From: a virus
IMG/VR virus record: IMGVR_UViG_3300045257_000227
Span: 1 to 54,219 of that record
Strand: one strand, 5' to 3'
DNA length: 54,219 nt
Under the pieces are notes generated by a model that saw only the letters and a program-made list of their open reading frames with translations, did not search any database and was not told the origin of the DNA. Made by a program: the position numbers and the translations under genes. Below are positions 33,438 through 40,559 of this stretch, one piece after another (position 1 is the stretch's first letter; each line of letters starts with the position of its first letter).

Positions 33438-33814
33438 GCGACAAATACCGAGTTGGATGCTGGCACAATGATGTTTCCACCGGCATCAAAGCCCACTACC
33501 CTAAAAAATGCGTTCGCGCTGGACCAGCCGCCTGACTGTCTAACAGGTCCAGCATTTGTTTGTTGGTTGGTCCAACCCGAAACTCCGTCCGGCGAGGATT
33601 GAACCTGCCAATGGTCCGGATTGGCTCCGGTGAAGACCCAAGTGAGTTGTCCTCCACTTGTGTTTGGGTCGTAGGATAGAACCGTCGGCGGTATTACTGG
33701 CTTGTTCGCGTAGTCGCACAACGCCTGGGTCTTGGCCCGCCGCAATTGCTCAGGCGTCAAGCATTGGAAACAGGACGCTTGCGCGATCAAAACCTCTGGT
33801 GAACACGAGGCCAT
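33434..33814 (-). CDS. CLSEKQ-family protein fused to a beta-sandwich domain
   Basis: This 126-aa protein has an N-terminal copy of the motif (VLIAQASCFQCLTPEQLRRA). The rest (about 45-126) looks like a fibronectin type III-like or immunoglobulin-like domain (WQVQSSPDGVSGW, FFRVVGFDAGGN). It could link the helical hairpin family to the virion or cell surface. It is four bases from the preceding 140-aa gene. Confidence 0.7.
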   Translation of the reverse strand: MASCSPEVLIAQASCFQCLTPEQLRRAKTQALCDYANKPVIPPTVLSYDPNTSGGQLTWVFTGANPDHWQVQSSPDGVSGWTNQQTNAGPVRQSGGWSSANAFFRVVGFDAGGNIIVPASNSVFVA

Positions 33815-33817
33815 TCA

Positions 33818-34240
33818 TTATTGCGTGTAAGCTTTGTGGACTCCAAGCTGGCATTCCAGAAACACGTTCATGCGGTCGAGCAAGGACTCGTTCACGTTCA
33901 ACAGACAGGCTATTTGCGCCATCCGCGCCGATATTGTCGCCACTAACGGCATACCGGCGGCGACAGCGTTGGCATGGGCAATCGCAAGCTCATACGTGCC
34001 GATATACCGGGTGCCGATGTTGTCCAACCCTACCTTGCTATCCGCGAATTGCACCGTGGCGCCGACCAAGCCGGTCGCGCCCGACCCAATCAGGTTCCCC
34101 GTGTAATCGGTTCCCCCAATCAGCTTGAGTTCGGTCGCCTTGAAGAAAACCATCAACGCTTTGCGCCGGATGGCGTCAATCACGCTGTCGTCGAAACAGG
34201 CAACGTTGAGGCTGGAAATGTTGCAAACTGGATTTGCCAT
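33818..34240 (-). CDS. capsid-proximal protein with a divergent motif copy
   Basis: This 140-aa protein begins MANPVCNISSLNVACFDDSV. The middle (about 35-75) is Gly-rich and beta-like, then helical. Its C-terminus (ARMAQIACLLNVNESLLDRM then FLECQLG) looks like a divergent version of the helical hairpin of the next three genes. The position between capsid and fibre genes suggests a head or neck component; no known family is recognised. Confidence 0.65.
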   Translation of the reverse strand: MANPVCNISSLNVACFDDSVIDAIRRKALMVFFKATELKLIGGTDYTGNLIGSGATGLVGATVQFADSKVGLDNIGTRYIGTYELAIAHANAVAAGMPLVATISARMAQIACLLNVNESLLDRMNVFLECQLGVHKAYTQ

Positions 34241-34241
34241 G

Positions 34242-34547
34242 TTACATCGCTCCTTTCTGCATTTTGTCCTTCGAGAAGGATTCGGCCAAACCGTCAGAAC
34301 CGCCCATGCCGGGTTTCTCCCCGGTCGAATAGGCCACGGTCACCGAACCGTTCTCCGCGTTCACGGCCACAACCTTGAACTCGAAAGTGTCACCCTCCTT
34401 AGGCGTCTGTCCGCCAAACATCGAGGCGGGTATTTCGGCGGTTTGCGCCTGGTCGCCGCCCGAGGGCGGCGCGTCGGCAGGCGCTTGCGCGTCTTCGCCC
34501 ATGACGGGCGCGGCTTGCGCCGCCGGAGGCTGTTGATTGTAGGCCAT
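34242..34547 (-). CDS. hypothetical head-associated protein, 101 aa
   Basis: The N-terminal 35 residues are Pro/Ala/Gln-rich and probably disordered. A small beta-rich segment follows (TFEFKVVAVNAENGSVTVAY, about 54-73), then a Lys-rich tail. It sits 74 bp downstream of the major capsid gene, where decoration proteins often lie. I infer possible decoration or assembly function from position only. Confidence 0.6.
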   Translation of the reverse strand: MAYNQQPPAAQAAPVMGEDAQAPADAPPSGGDQAQTAEIPASMFGGQTPKEGDTFEFKVVAVNAENGSVTVAYSTGEKPGMGGSDGLAESFSKDKMQKGAM

Positions 34548-34621
34548 AGTAAATCGGTTGCGTTCTTAGTGAAGGGAGTTGGCGGAAACGCATATAACCG
34601 CCAACCCCCACCGAACCGAGA

Positions 34622-35944
34622 TTAAACTTGGCACACCGGCGGATTGTCCGCCGTCGAATACTGCGCGTACTGGGTTGTGCCGCAAATCGGCTGGTCAACC
34701 ATGCAGTTCTTCCCCGCGCCATCGAGCAAGTGCAAGATCGGCAGCACAAGCGGGCGTTGTTCGTATTTGAAGCCGAGCTCCAGATAGCAGAGCCAGTAAA
34801 AGTACCATTGCAAATCGTTGTTGATCTGGCAGGTCGTGCCGTCCTGGTTCTGGTAGAACAGCACTTCGCCGTTCTTGTAATCCCAAGCGCCCCACATGGC
34901 CGAATTGACCGTCGGAAACATCTCATGAACCTTTTTCGGCTTCGGCGTGAACAACGTCGCCCCCTTGGGATGCAGGACATAGCTGATGCCGTACCGGGCA
35001 TTCAGGTACGACGGATTCACCAACGGCTTGAGGCCGGTCGTGGCGGCCGCGTTGTAGTACGGCAGGACGCGGACGAGATTGCCGTTGCCCGCGTCCTGAT
35101 AACGCGGCTGATGCTCGTCGAACGTCGGCGCAAACGAACCAAACGGGTCGGCATTGACGCCGAGACCGATCTGATACAAGGGCGACACGTCCTTGACGCC
35201 GACCAGGTGCAACTGCGCCTTCACTTCGGGATTCAGCCCGACGAGGCGTTGATACGTCCGCTGATGCGTGACCAGGTTCCGCATTCCCTTCGCCATGCCC
35301 GAATCAATGTCGTACCCCTTCATCGTCAGCAATTGCTGGTAATAGTTCAGGTACGTCAGCGTCAAATCGCTCGTCGGGTAGTTGGCAGACGACCCCAGGG
35401 CAATCGTGTTCGAGTTGGCGTCAATCACGGTCGAAGTGATGGGCGTTTCGAGGAAGTTTGCGCCACACACATACAGCGTGTCGTTGAACGACAGAAAGCG
35501 GGTCCGCAGATAATCCGCGGTGAAGCCCAAGGGCATCCGGCGGATGTTCCGGTACATCTCGCGGATCTGGCCGGCCAGGTTCGGGATGCCGCGCAACTGG
35601 TCCAGGCTCCAAAGCTGTGACATGAGAACCTTGTTCTCCATGTTGTACTGGTCGCGGGTCGTGCCCATCGCAATGAACTGGCGCGGCGGGAGCGTGTTAC
35701 CGCATTCCGTGTACGCCGAGGGCGTGCTGACACGCTTGTTCCACGGCAAGGTGAAATCCGGCTGGCCCACATGCACCTTGTCAAAGACGCGCACTTCGGC
35801 TCCGTCCTCCCACGTCTCGGTCATGTGCCGCCCCACAAAGGGCATACCCGGCATGTCGGAGATGAAGTCCTTGAGGAACTCCTTGTCGTAAACTGGTGTT
35901 TGCTTGGCCAGGGCGGTCGAAAGTTGTTGACAGCTAATTGCCAT
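34622..35944 (-). CDS. major capsid protein (HK97-fold type, inferred)
   Basis: This is a 440-aa protein. Its start MAISCQQLSTALAKQTPVYD is followed by an N-arm, then alternating helices and strands compatible with the HK97 fold, including a long helix in AGQIREMYRNIRRMPLGFTA and a beta-rich C-terminal half. Length, lack of enzyme motifs, position at the head of the block and solitary upstream control region support the call. Six or more Cys residues are unusual for a capsid protein. It starts after a 240-bp intergenic region that holds the parS-like element. Confidence 0.75.
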   Translation of the reverse strand: MAISCQQLSTALAKQTPVYDKEFLKDFISDMPGMPFVGRHMTETWEDGAEVRVFDKVHVGQPDFTLPWNKRVSTPSAYTECGNTLPPRQFIAMGTTRDQYNMENKVLMSQLWSLDQLRGIPNLAGQIREMYRNIRRMPLGFTADYLRTRFLSFNDTLYVCGANFLETPITSTVIDANSNTIALGSSANYPTSDLTLTYLNYYQQLLTMKGYDIDSGMAKGMRNLVTHQRTYQRLVGLNPEVKAQLHLVGVKDVSPLYQIGLGVNADPFGSFAPTFDEHQPRYQDAGNGNLVRVLPYYNAAATTGLKPLVNPSYLNARYGISYVLHPKGATLFTPKPKKVHEMFPTVNSAMWGAWDYKNGEVLFYQNQDGTTCQINNDLQWYFYWLCYLELGFKYEQRPLVLPILHLLDGAGKNCMVDQPICGTTQYAQYSTADNPPVCQV

Positions 35945-35959
35945 ATAAAAAATGTGTTG

Positions 35960-35994
35960 TGTTCCACATGGAACGATTTGGTTTCACCGCGAAC
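35960..35994. promoter_or_regulatory. parS-like inverted repeats upstream of the capsid gene
   Basis: TGTTCCACATGGAACG (35960-35975) matches 14 of 16 positions of the bacterial ParB site TGTTNCACGTGNAACA, differing at one central base and the last. Twenty bases further, GTTTCACCGCGAACA (35981-35995) keeps the left half-site GTTTCAC and part of the right. The pair lies in the leader or operator region of the major capsid gene. It may bind a phage regulator or host ParB. Chance resemblance is possible. Confidence 0.4.
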
Positions 35995-36146
35995 AAGTGG
36001 AGGCACTTGCAACCTGTCTCTTTGACACAGCAGCCGGGACTGTTCGGCGATCACGTCCTGCAGCAAAAGGATACTGCTTCCTGTCACGGTTTCCCGCGAC
36101 GTTTGGACTTTTGACCTGTTCGGACGGCAAAGCAATTATTTTCTTC

Positions 36147-36175
36147 TTGAAAAAAGCACGGCCATAGCGTACGGT
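36147..36175 (+). promoter_or_regulatory. candidate promoter for the small plus-strand cassette
   Basis: TTGAAA (36147-36152) and TACGGT (36170-36175) are separated by 17 bp, and the first gene starts at 36184. Transcription would begin almost at the ATG, so the message would be nearly leaderless. The -10 match is weak. Otherwise the 240-bp stretch between 35945 and 36183 holds only the parS-like elements; I see no gene. Confidence 0.35.
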
Positions 36176-36183
36176 CGCTGTGC

Positions 36184-36369
36184 ATGACATTCCCCCAAGA
36201 ACTCCGTAAGTGGGTCAAAAAACGCAGGTTCACCCAACAACAGGCGGCTGCTCACTTGTCGGTTCCGTTCCGAACCTTTCAAGATTGGCTTGCGGGAGCG
36301 ATACCTCATCCCGACCGTCAGGAGGTCGTGAACCTAAGAATAAAGGCACTAGATGAAAAAATACCTTAA
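36184..36369 (+). CDS. small helix-turn-helix regulator
   Basis: This 61-aa protein, MTFPQELRKWVKKRRFTQQQ, continues into AAAHLSVPFRTFQDWLAG, a helix-turn-helix of the XRE/antitoxin type that occupies nearly the whole protein. It heads a plus-strand cassette that diverges from the capsid gene, a typical place for an autoregulator acting on the shared control region. Its end overlaps the next start by 17 bases. Confidence 0.8.
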   Translation: MTFPQELRKWVKKRRFTQQQAAAHLSVPFRTFQDWLAGAIPHPDRQEVVNLRIKALDEKIP

Positions 36370-36472
36370 CACCCCAATCCCTCGCTGGCAGGCATATCTG
36401 GCGGTAGCCATTATCTGTTTCGCTGTTGGCTTCTTTGTCACGGCGTGGCTCATCTTGAAAGGGTTTCTGTGA
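36353..36472 (+). CDS. 39-aa single-pass membrane protein
   Basis: A short frame starting ATG 36353 (MKKYLNTPIPRWQAYLAVAI) contains one strong membrane segment (about AYLAVAIICFAVGFFVTAWL) with a basic N-terminus. It overlaps the regulator gene at its start, and its stop overlaps the GTG start of the next gene (GTGA). These couplings and the clean membrane segment support a real gene. Function is unknown. Confidence 0.65.
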   Translation: MKKYLNTPIPRWQAYLAVAIICFAVGFFVTAWLILKGFL

Positions 36473-36786
36473 AGGTAACCGATTTACCATTGAGGGAAAC
36501 GATGTGCGCTACCTGCCCGTTCCGGCCCGGAAGCAAATACGAAAACTTAGCTCAGGGTTTGGCCGAAAGCGCGCTCAATTTAGCGAGCCGAATTTGTCAT
36601 TCAACTGGAAGCAATAACGGCATCAACAAGCGAACCGGAAAGCCTTTTCATCTTTGTCGCGGCGCGCGCGATGTTCAACTGGCGCTGTTTGCTGGCCTTC
36701 GTTTCATTGATTCAGCCACGGATGAGGCTTGGAACAAGGCGCGTTCAGTCATCGGCTTAAAACCAACAACCATCAAAAACCCATGA
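36469..36786 (+). CDS. Cys-containing zinc-binding-type protein, 105 aa
   Basis: Starting at GTG 36469, coupled to the preceding stop, the protein shows METMCATCPFRPGSKY-like sequence (RETMCATCPFRPGSKY), RICHSTGS and FHLCRGARDVQLALF, with conserved-looking Cys and His spacing for a metal site. It reads like a widespread small phage family; I cannot name it. It is coupled by ATGA to the next gene. Confidence 0.65.
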   Translation: MKVTDLPLRETMCATCPFRPGSKYENLAQGLAESALNLASRICHSTGSNNGINKRTGKPFHLCRGARDVQLALFAGLRFIDSATDEAWNKARSVIGLKPTTIKNP

Positions 36787-37322
36787 ACGTTCTCTGCATG
36801 GTCATTGTCGGCGCGTTCTGCCTCGTCATGGGCGGCGGCGCGATTTACGAAATGCACAAGGTCTGCGTCCGGCTGGACAACGGGCAGCAAGTCCCGCCGG
36901 TCGTTGCCACGGTCAACGCGCCCGACGAGCCGATTGATTTCGCCACGGCCTACGCGCTCCAAGTCGGCTACGCCTGGATGATAGTCGGGGTCGAACCGCA
37001 CGCGCGCAAGACCTCGGCGGCCGTCGTCCACCCGGTTGTCACCATCCATATCGACGGCGACGGGGTTGTCACGTTGGGCATGACGAACGATGCCGCGTGG
37101 ACGGAGAAGCTTGTTGGGGACGTGTTCTCTTTGAACACTCAGGGCGTGCCGAATTTCGATTCGATGGGCAACGCTCCGGGCGTTCCGGTCACGTTGCTGG
37201 TGTCAACCGATCTGGTGAATTGGGATTGGCTGACGACGGTGAACGTCGAGACGAATGCGAGCTTTGTTGATGTGGACAGGAACTACTACGACGGCACGGC
37301 GTTTTACAGGGTAGAACCATGA
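36783..37322 (+). CDS. exported or anchored beta-sandwich protein with verrucomicrobial-type C-terminus
   Basis: This 179-aa protein begins with an uncleaved-looking signal or anchor (MNVLCMVIVGAFCLVMGGGA). Residues 60-110 are beta-rich. The C-terminal 45 residues (STDLVNWDWLTTVNVET then TAFYRVEP) match a C-terminal domain style extremely common in Verrucomicrobiota exported proteins. This is the best host hint in the window. ATGA overlaps join it on both sides. Confidence 0.65.
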   Translation: MNVLCMVIVGAFCLVMGGGAIYEMHKVCVRLDNGQQVPPVVATVNAPDEPIDFATAYALQVGYAWMIVGVEPHARKTSAAVVHPVVTIHIDGDGVVTLGMTNDAAWTEKLVGDVFSLNTQGVPNFDSMGNAPGVPVTLLVSTDLVNWDWLTTVNVETNASFVDVDRNYYDGTAFYRVEP

Positions 37323-37486
37323 GGCACGGCAAATCAAGACTACTTCCGAATTGCGATTGCGGTGCGGAACTGCGTGCAGACCGAGGCCGTATTTGTGAAA
37401 AATGTGGGTGTTGCCGCTGCTCAAAGTGCTGTCCAAAGCGTTCCAACGGAAAGAGGATTTGTGCTGGCTGTTGGCTTGGTCCCTAA
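37319..37486 (+). CDS. 55-aa Cys-rich zinc-ribbon protein
   Basis: ATG 37319 overlaps the previous stop. Of 55 residues 11 are Cys: pairs in NCDCG, ICEKCGCCRCSKCC and ICAGC. The spacing suits two or more zinc sites, similar to small zinc-ribbon proteins. It ends the plus-strand cassette and converges with the glycosyltransferase gene, overlapping its stop by four bases. Function is unknown; nucleic-acid binding is plausible. Confidence 0.7.
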   Translation: MRHGKSRLLPNCDCGAELRADRGRICEKCGCCRCSKCCPKRSNGKRICAGCWLGP

Positions 37487-38265
37487 AAAATCACCTGCTC
37501 CAGCTTACTCTTGATGTCCTGCCGCTGCCAGATGGCGTGCTCCAATCCGCCTTCATTCACGTTCCCCCAGTTCATCTTGACGTTGTTCTCGCACATGCGC
37601 GCGCGCGTGGCGTTGTACCGTTCCCCGATGCGCTCGACCGGCCCGATGTGGTGGAAGTGCAAGAGGAGTGTTTTTGGGTCGGAGTAGGCTACCGGATTCG
37701 GCAGCGTCAACCCGCTGTGCAGCGTGGCCTTCACAAGCCCGTGTGCACCGACCCAAAATTCGATTTCTTTGACCAGCTTGGGCGAGAACAGAACGGGTTT
37801 GTCATAGAGCCAGTTCTTTGCGCCGTGCTTGATCTCGTCGTAAATCTGTTTGTCGGTGGTCGGGTAGGGGTCACTGGTCATGTCCCAACCTTGAGGCTTG
37901 ATGACGGCGAGTCCTTGGTCATGGTAGCTTTCAAGTGTCTGCTCCGCGCCTTGGGGAAAGTAAATCAGCTCGTCCGCGTCAACCACCATCACCCAATCGG
38001 AGTCCGTGCCGTGCCAGCAGGTTTCTTTGATGCGCTTATTTACGCGGTCGTCAACCTTGTCGCCGGTGTCTTCATGGACAACAAAGACGCCTAGTTCGTA
38101 GGCGAGTTCTCTGGTTTTATCCGTGCTTCCAAAATCGTGCAATATGATTCGACCGGCGAACGACTGGTAATGCCTGAAAGCGTACGTCAGTATTTCCGCC
38201 TCGTTACGAGCTAAGACATGGATTTCGTTTTTTATATGAATCCTTTCCCGCCGCAAGAATGGCAT
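37483..38265 (-). CDS. family 2 glycosyltransferase
   Basis: This protein is up to 260 aa, with the GT-A fold. It shows NEIHVLARNEAEIL near the N-terminus, HDFGSTDKTREL as nucleotide-sugar binding, and the DADEL metal-binding motif at residues 96-100 (VMVVDADELIYFP). It would transfer a sugar from a nucleotide donor to an unknown acceptor. The only standard start (ATG 38265) overlaps the 50-aa gene by 34 bases and has no Shine-Dalgarno, while GGAAAGGA sits just before an ATA near the natural beginning of the domain. It is the last gene of the glycosyltransferase block. Confidence 0.85.
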   Translation of the reverse strand: MPFLRRERIHIKNEIHVLARNEAEILTYAFRHYQSFAGRIILHDFGSTDKTRELAYELGVFVVHEDTGDKVDDRVNKRIKETCWHGTDSDWVMVVDADELIYFPQGAEQTLESYHDQGLAVIKPQGWDMTSDPYPTTDKQIYDEIKHGAKNWLYDKPVLFSPKLVKEIEFWVGAHGLVKATLHSGLTLPNPVAYSDPKTLLLHFHHIGPVERIGERYNATRARMCENNVKMNWGNVNEGGLEHAIWQRQDIKSKLEQVIF

Positions 38266-38384
38266 TGGGTTTTGTCTGTGTGAAAGGCGCTCGAAAACAA
38301 TTCAATGCTGCCAGTTCCTTTGCATCGCTTGCAACGCCGCCGAATCTTTGGTTGCTTCGGCAACCATGGGGTTTTAGATTTCAT
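38232..38384 (-). CDS. 50-aa DnaJ-type zinc-finger protein
   Basis: A short frame, MKSKTPWLPKQPKIRRRCKR, contains two CxxCxGxG modules, CKRCKGTG and CHSCGGKG, the type used in DnaJ zinc domains and other zinc proteins. A basic N-terminus precedes them. It starts one base after the double glycosyltransferase gene stop. The two paired motifs make chance unlikely. Possibly a small RNA- or protein-binding factor. Confidence 0.65.
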   Translation of the reverse strand: MKSKTPWLPKQPKIRRRCKRCKGTGSIELFSSAFHTDKTQCHSCGGKGFI

Positions 38385-38385
38385 G

Positions 38386-39627
38386 TCAATTGTGTGTCAG
38401 CATACACCCCTCGACCTTCACCCACTTGTCCGCCCCATACTTGTTGATGATGTCCTGAAAGTAAAACCAGTCCGCCGAATGGCTCTCGGTGTCCCGCCAG
38501 CCAACGGAACACGCCGCGTCTTTCTTGATCATCACCCCCGCGCAGTCAATGTACCCGCGTTCCAACCGGCAATCGAGGATACCCCAGTTCACATACGAGT
38601 GAACCATCTTGGAACAGTAGGACGCCACGGCTCCGTTGCGGACGAGTGGCGCCAACAGGTCTTTGCAGAAGTTCGGCGTGTGATGATTGTCGCCGTTGGT
38701 GATGACGATGGCGAAGGTGTCAGGGGCTATTTTGCCGTCTCGAATCAAAGTCAAATACCATTGGCGGTAGTAGTGTCCCCAATTTCCTACCCGCTTCTCC
38801 TGTTCGGTGTAATGGATGCGCGGGTCTTTGATGGATTTCACCAAGTCAGAGATGCCTGTCTCATTTGGGCCGTCGTGAATCAGGTAAAGCTCCCAGTTCT
38901 CATGCGTCTGATTCTTGAGCGACGATATGATTTCCGGGAACGTGTTGTAGATCGGGCAGATGAACGTCACTTTTTCGTTCAGTGGAAACATCGCGTTAAA
39001 TTCTTCCTGCCGGTTAGGGTGTCCCCAAGATACATTTTCCCACTCCCATAAAGGCGACGTGGCCACCGTTCCTGATACCATCCTGACGCACAGGTTTAAA
39101 CCAAGTATCTGTTCAAACAGGCAATTGCCACGATGCTCAAAGGCAAGGCACTGGTCGCGGCTCGTTATCGGGTCGGCTGGGAAGGTCAACCGTTGTGACA
39201 CCGATTTTGAAATGCAAAATCCGATTGTTCGAATGTGTCTCCTAACAACGTCAGACACTTCGTGCGCTACTGCCCCGGTTGTCTGATTTTCCATCCCATC
39301 CAGAAACGCCTTCACGAACGTCTTATGGATTGGAATAACGTCGTCGGTAATCCAAATAATATGCTCCCAACCGTTGTCGAACCCGATCAGCCGTTCGCGG
39401 CACACGTCCTGAAAAGCAGCGATGTCTTGGCCGATGTTTCGACGCATGATATATTTAATCCCGTTCTCGTCGCACAGTTTTTTGAATGGCGTAGATTCGG
39501 CAGGCGTGTCAACATTGTGGATGACGACCAACTCAGCGCCCGTCTGGTCGCACTGTTTCCAGCAACGCAGCCACGTCCTGATGTTCTCAAGACGGTTGTA
39601 CACCACGATGACGACAAGAGTTTTCAC
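38386..39627 (-). CDS. bifunctional protein with two glycosyltransferase domains
   Basis: This 413-aa protein has two domains in tandem. Domain 1 (about 1-215): TLVVIVVYNRLENIRTWLRC with a metal-binding-type WITDDVIPI (D95-D96). Domain 2 (about 220-413): TFICPIYNTFPEIISSLKNQ, HENWELYLIHDGPNETG, and a GDNHHTPNF near residue 310. The second is a clear GT-A family 2 domain; the first is GT-A-like but shorter. Two-domain enzymes of this kind build repeating or branched glycans. Its start overlaps the 118-aa gene. Confidence 0.85.
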   Translation of the reverse strand: MKTLVVIVVYNRLENIRTWLRCWKQCDQTGAELVVIHNVDTPAESTPFKKLCDENGIKYIMRRNIGQDIAAFQDVCRERLIGFDNGWEHIIWITDDVIPIHKTFVKAFLDGMENQTTGAVAHEVSDVVRRHIRTIGFCISKSVSQRLTFPADPITSRDQCLAFEHRGNCLFEQILGLNLCVRMVSGTVATSPLWEWENVSWGHPNRQEEFNAMFPLNEKVTFICPIYNTFPEIISSLKNQTHENWELYLIHDGPNETGISDLVKSIKDPRIHYTEQEKRVGNWGHYYRQWYLTLIRDGKIAPDTFAIVITNGDNHHTPNFCKDLLAPLVRNGAVASYCSKMVHSYVNWGILDCRLERGYIDCAGVMIKKDAACSVGWRDTESHSADWFYFQDIINKYGADKWVKVEGCMLTHN

Positions 39628-39980
39628 GCGCTACGGTCTAGTTGGTTGTCTGCTTCGCATTTGATGGCTTCCGGCTGAGAATCGCACCACTTAGCCCATG
39701 CTGCATTGTCGCGCATCTCCACCTCTGTTGGAGGTTGCTCCCGCAGCTTGTATTCGGCAATGGGGTAGAATCCTCCCCGTCCTCCGCTACGATTGATGTG
39801 ACAAGCCCCAAGGTACTTGGACATCACGTAGCAGTGCAGCCGCTCCTCTGGTCTGGCAACATCGTCAAGCTCGTTTAATGCGTCGAATACGCCGAGCAAT
39901 TCGGTGACACGCAGTAATATCGGTGTTCGTTTTAGCATCAGTGTTTTTCCAATGGCGGGGCCGTCAATGAATTTAGTCAT
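39624..39980 (-). CDS. hypothetical protein, 118 aa
   Basis: It begins MTKFIDGPAIGKTLMLKRTP with a helical core and ends with AIKCEADNQLDRSA. There are ATGA overlaps with the glycosyltransferase downstream and the 118-aa Trp/Cys protein upstream. No motif is recognised. The strict coupling suggests a role near the glycosyltransferase function or a general late gene. Confidence 0.65.
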   Translation of the reverse strand: MTKFIDGPAIGKTLMLKRTPILLRVTELLGVFDALNELDDVARPEERLHCYVMSKYLGACHINRSGGRGGFYPIAEYKLREQPPTEVEMRDNAAWAKWCDSQPEAIKCEADNQLDRSA

Positions 39981-40333
39981 AGCTGCTTGGGTTTAAGATT
40001 TGGTTTCTCTGCCAAAACAGCGGCTTCAAATTCGGCAGCTTCGTGTTTGTTTTCGAAGTACAATACCACGGGAAAACTTCCATCAAGTTCCGGCGTTGGG
40101 CAGAGTGGGTCAATGTTGAAAGTCGGTTCATTCCACGGAGAGACATAATTTTTTGCGTCCCGGCTGTATTTTTTGCGTCCCGGCTGTAGTGGTTTTGGGT
40201 GCAAATAATTCTTATCAAATACGCGAATTTTAAAAGCTCCACATTGACGACACCAAAGGACTTGATGCTCCGGCCAGTCGCCTTGAAGAATGTCGGCGGT
40301 CACTTGGTCAGGAGGATGAACACAGGGCTTCAT
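39977..40333 (-). CDS. hypothetical protein, 118 aa, with a 20-bp tandem repeat in frame change
   Basis: I start it at MKPCVHPPDQVTADILQGDW (40333, ATGA overlap). WCRQC near residue 30 may be part of a metal site. A perfect 20-bp DNA duplication at 40149-40188 is read in two different frames as PGRKK and SRDAKN. The part before (DKNYLHPKPL) and the part after (FNIDPLCPTPELDGSFPVVL) both look like folded protein, so the insertion apparently kept an open frame. Function is unknown. Confidence 0.6.
   Translation of the reverse strand: MKPCVHPPDQVTADILQGDWPEHQVLWCRQCGAFKIRVFDKNYLHPKPLQPGRKKYSRDAKNYVSPWNEPTFNIDPLCPTPELDGSFPVVLYFENKHEAAEFEAAVLAEKPNLKPKQL
40149..40188. repeat. perfect 20-bp tandem duplication inside a gene
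   Basis: Bases 40149-40168 repeat exactly at 40169-40188. The unit (TTTTTTGCGTCCCGGCTGTA on the plus strand) is not a multiple of three, so the two copies are read in different frames by the minus-strand gene. It is probably a replication-slippage duplication. Confidence 0.95.
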
Positions 40334-40542
40334 AAAATAGGAACCATAGGGCTTGCTGATTTCCACCCGGCCCTAAATGCTTCATGTGGTCCACAACCAT
40401 TAATCCAAGGGTTTGAATTAATGGTTCGCCCCATCAGTGCAGCCAATTTCCCACTTTCGTATGGATGTTCCTTGCCATCCCCATGAATGAGTTCAATTAG
40501 ATTTTGGGCTTCCTCTGGAATTGTTTCGCTATTTTTTGTCAT
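40330..40542 (-). CDS. hypothetical protein, 70 aa
   Basis: This small acidic protein, MTKNSETIPEEAQNLIELIH, has a two-helix pattern and no recognised family. It is coupled by ATGA to the 118-aa gene and lies 17 bp after the GT9-GT2 fusion gene. The region reads as one operon. Confidence 0.6.
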   Translation of the reverse strand: MTKNSETIPEEAQNLIELIHGDGKEHPYESGKLAALMGRTINSNPWINGCGPHEAFRAGWKSASPMVPIL

Positions 40543-40559
40543 GGTATAATCGTCTTAGA

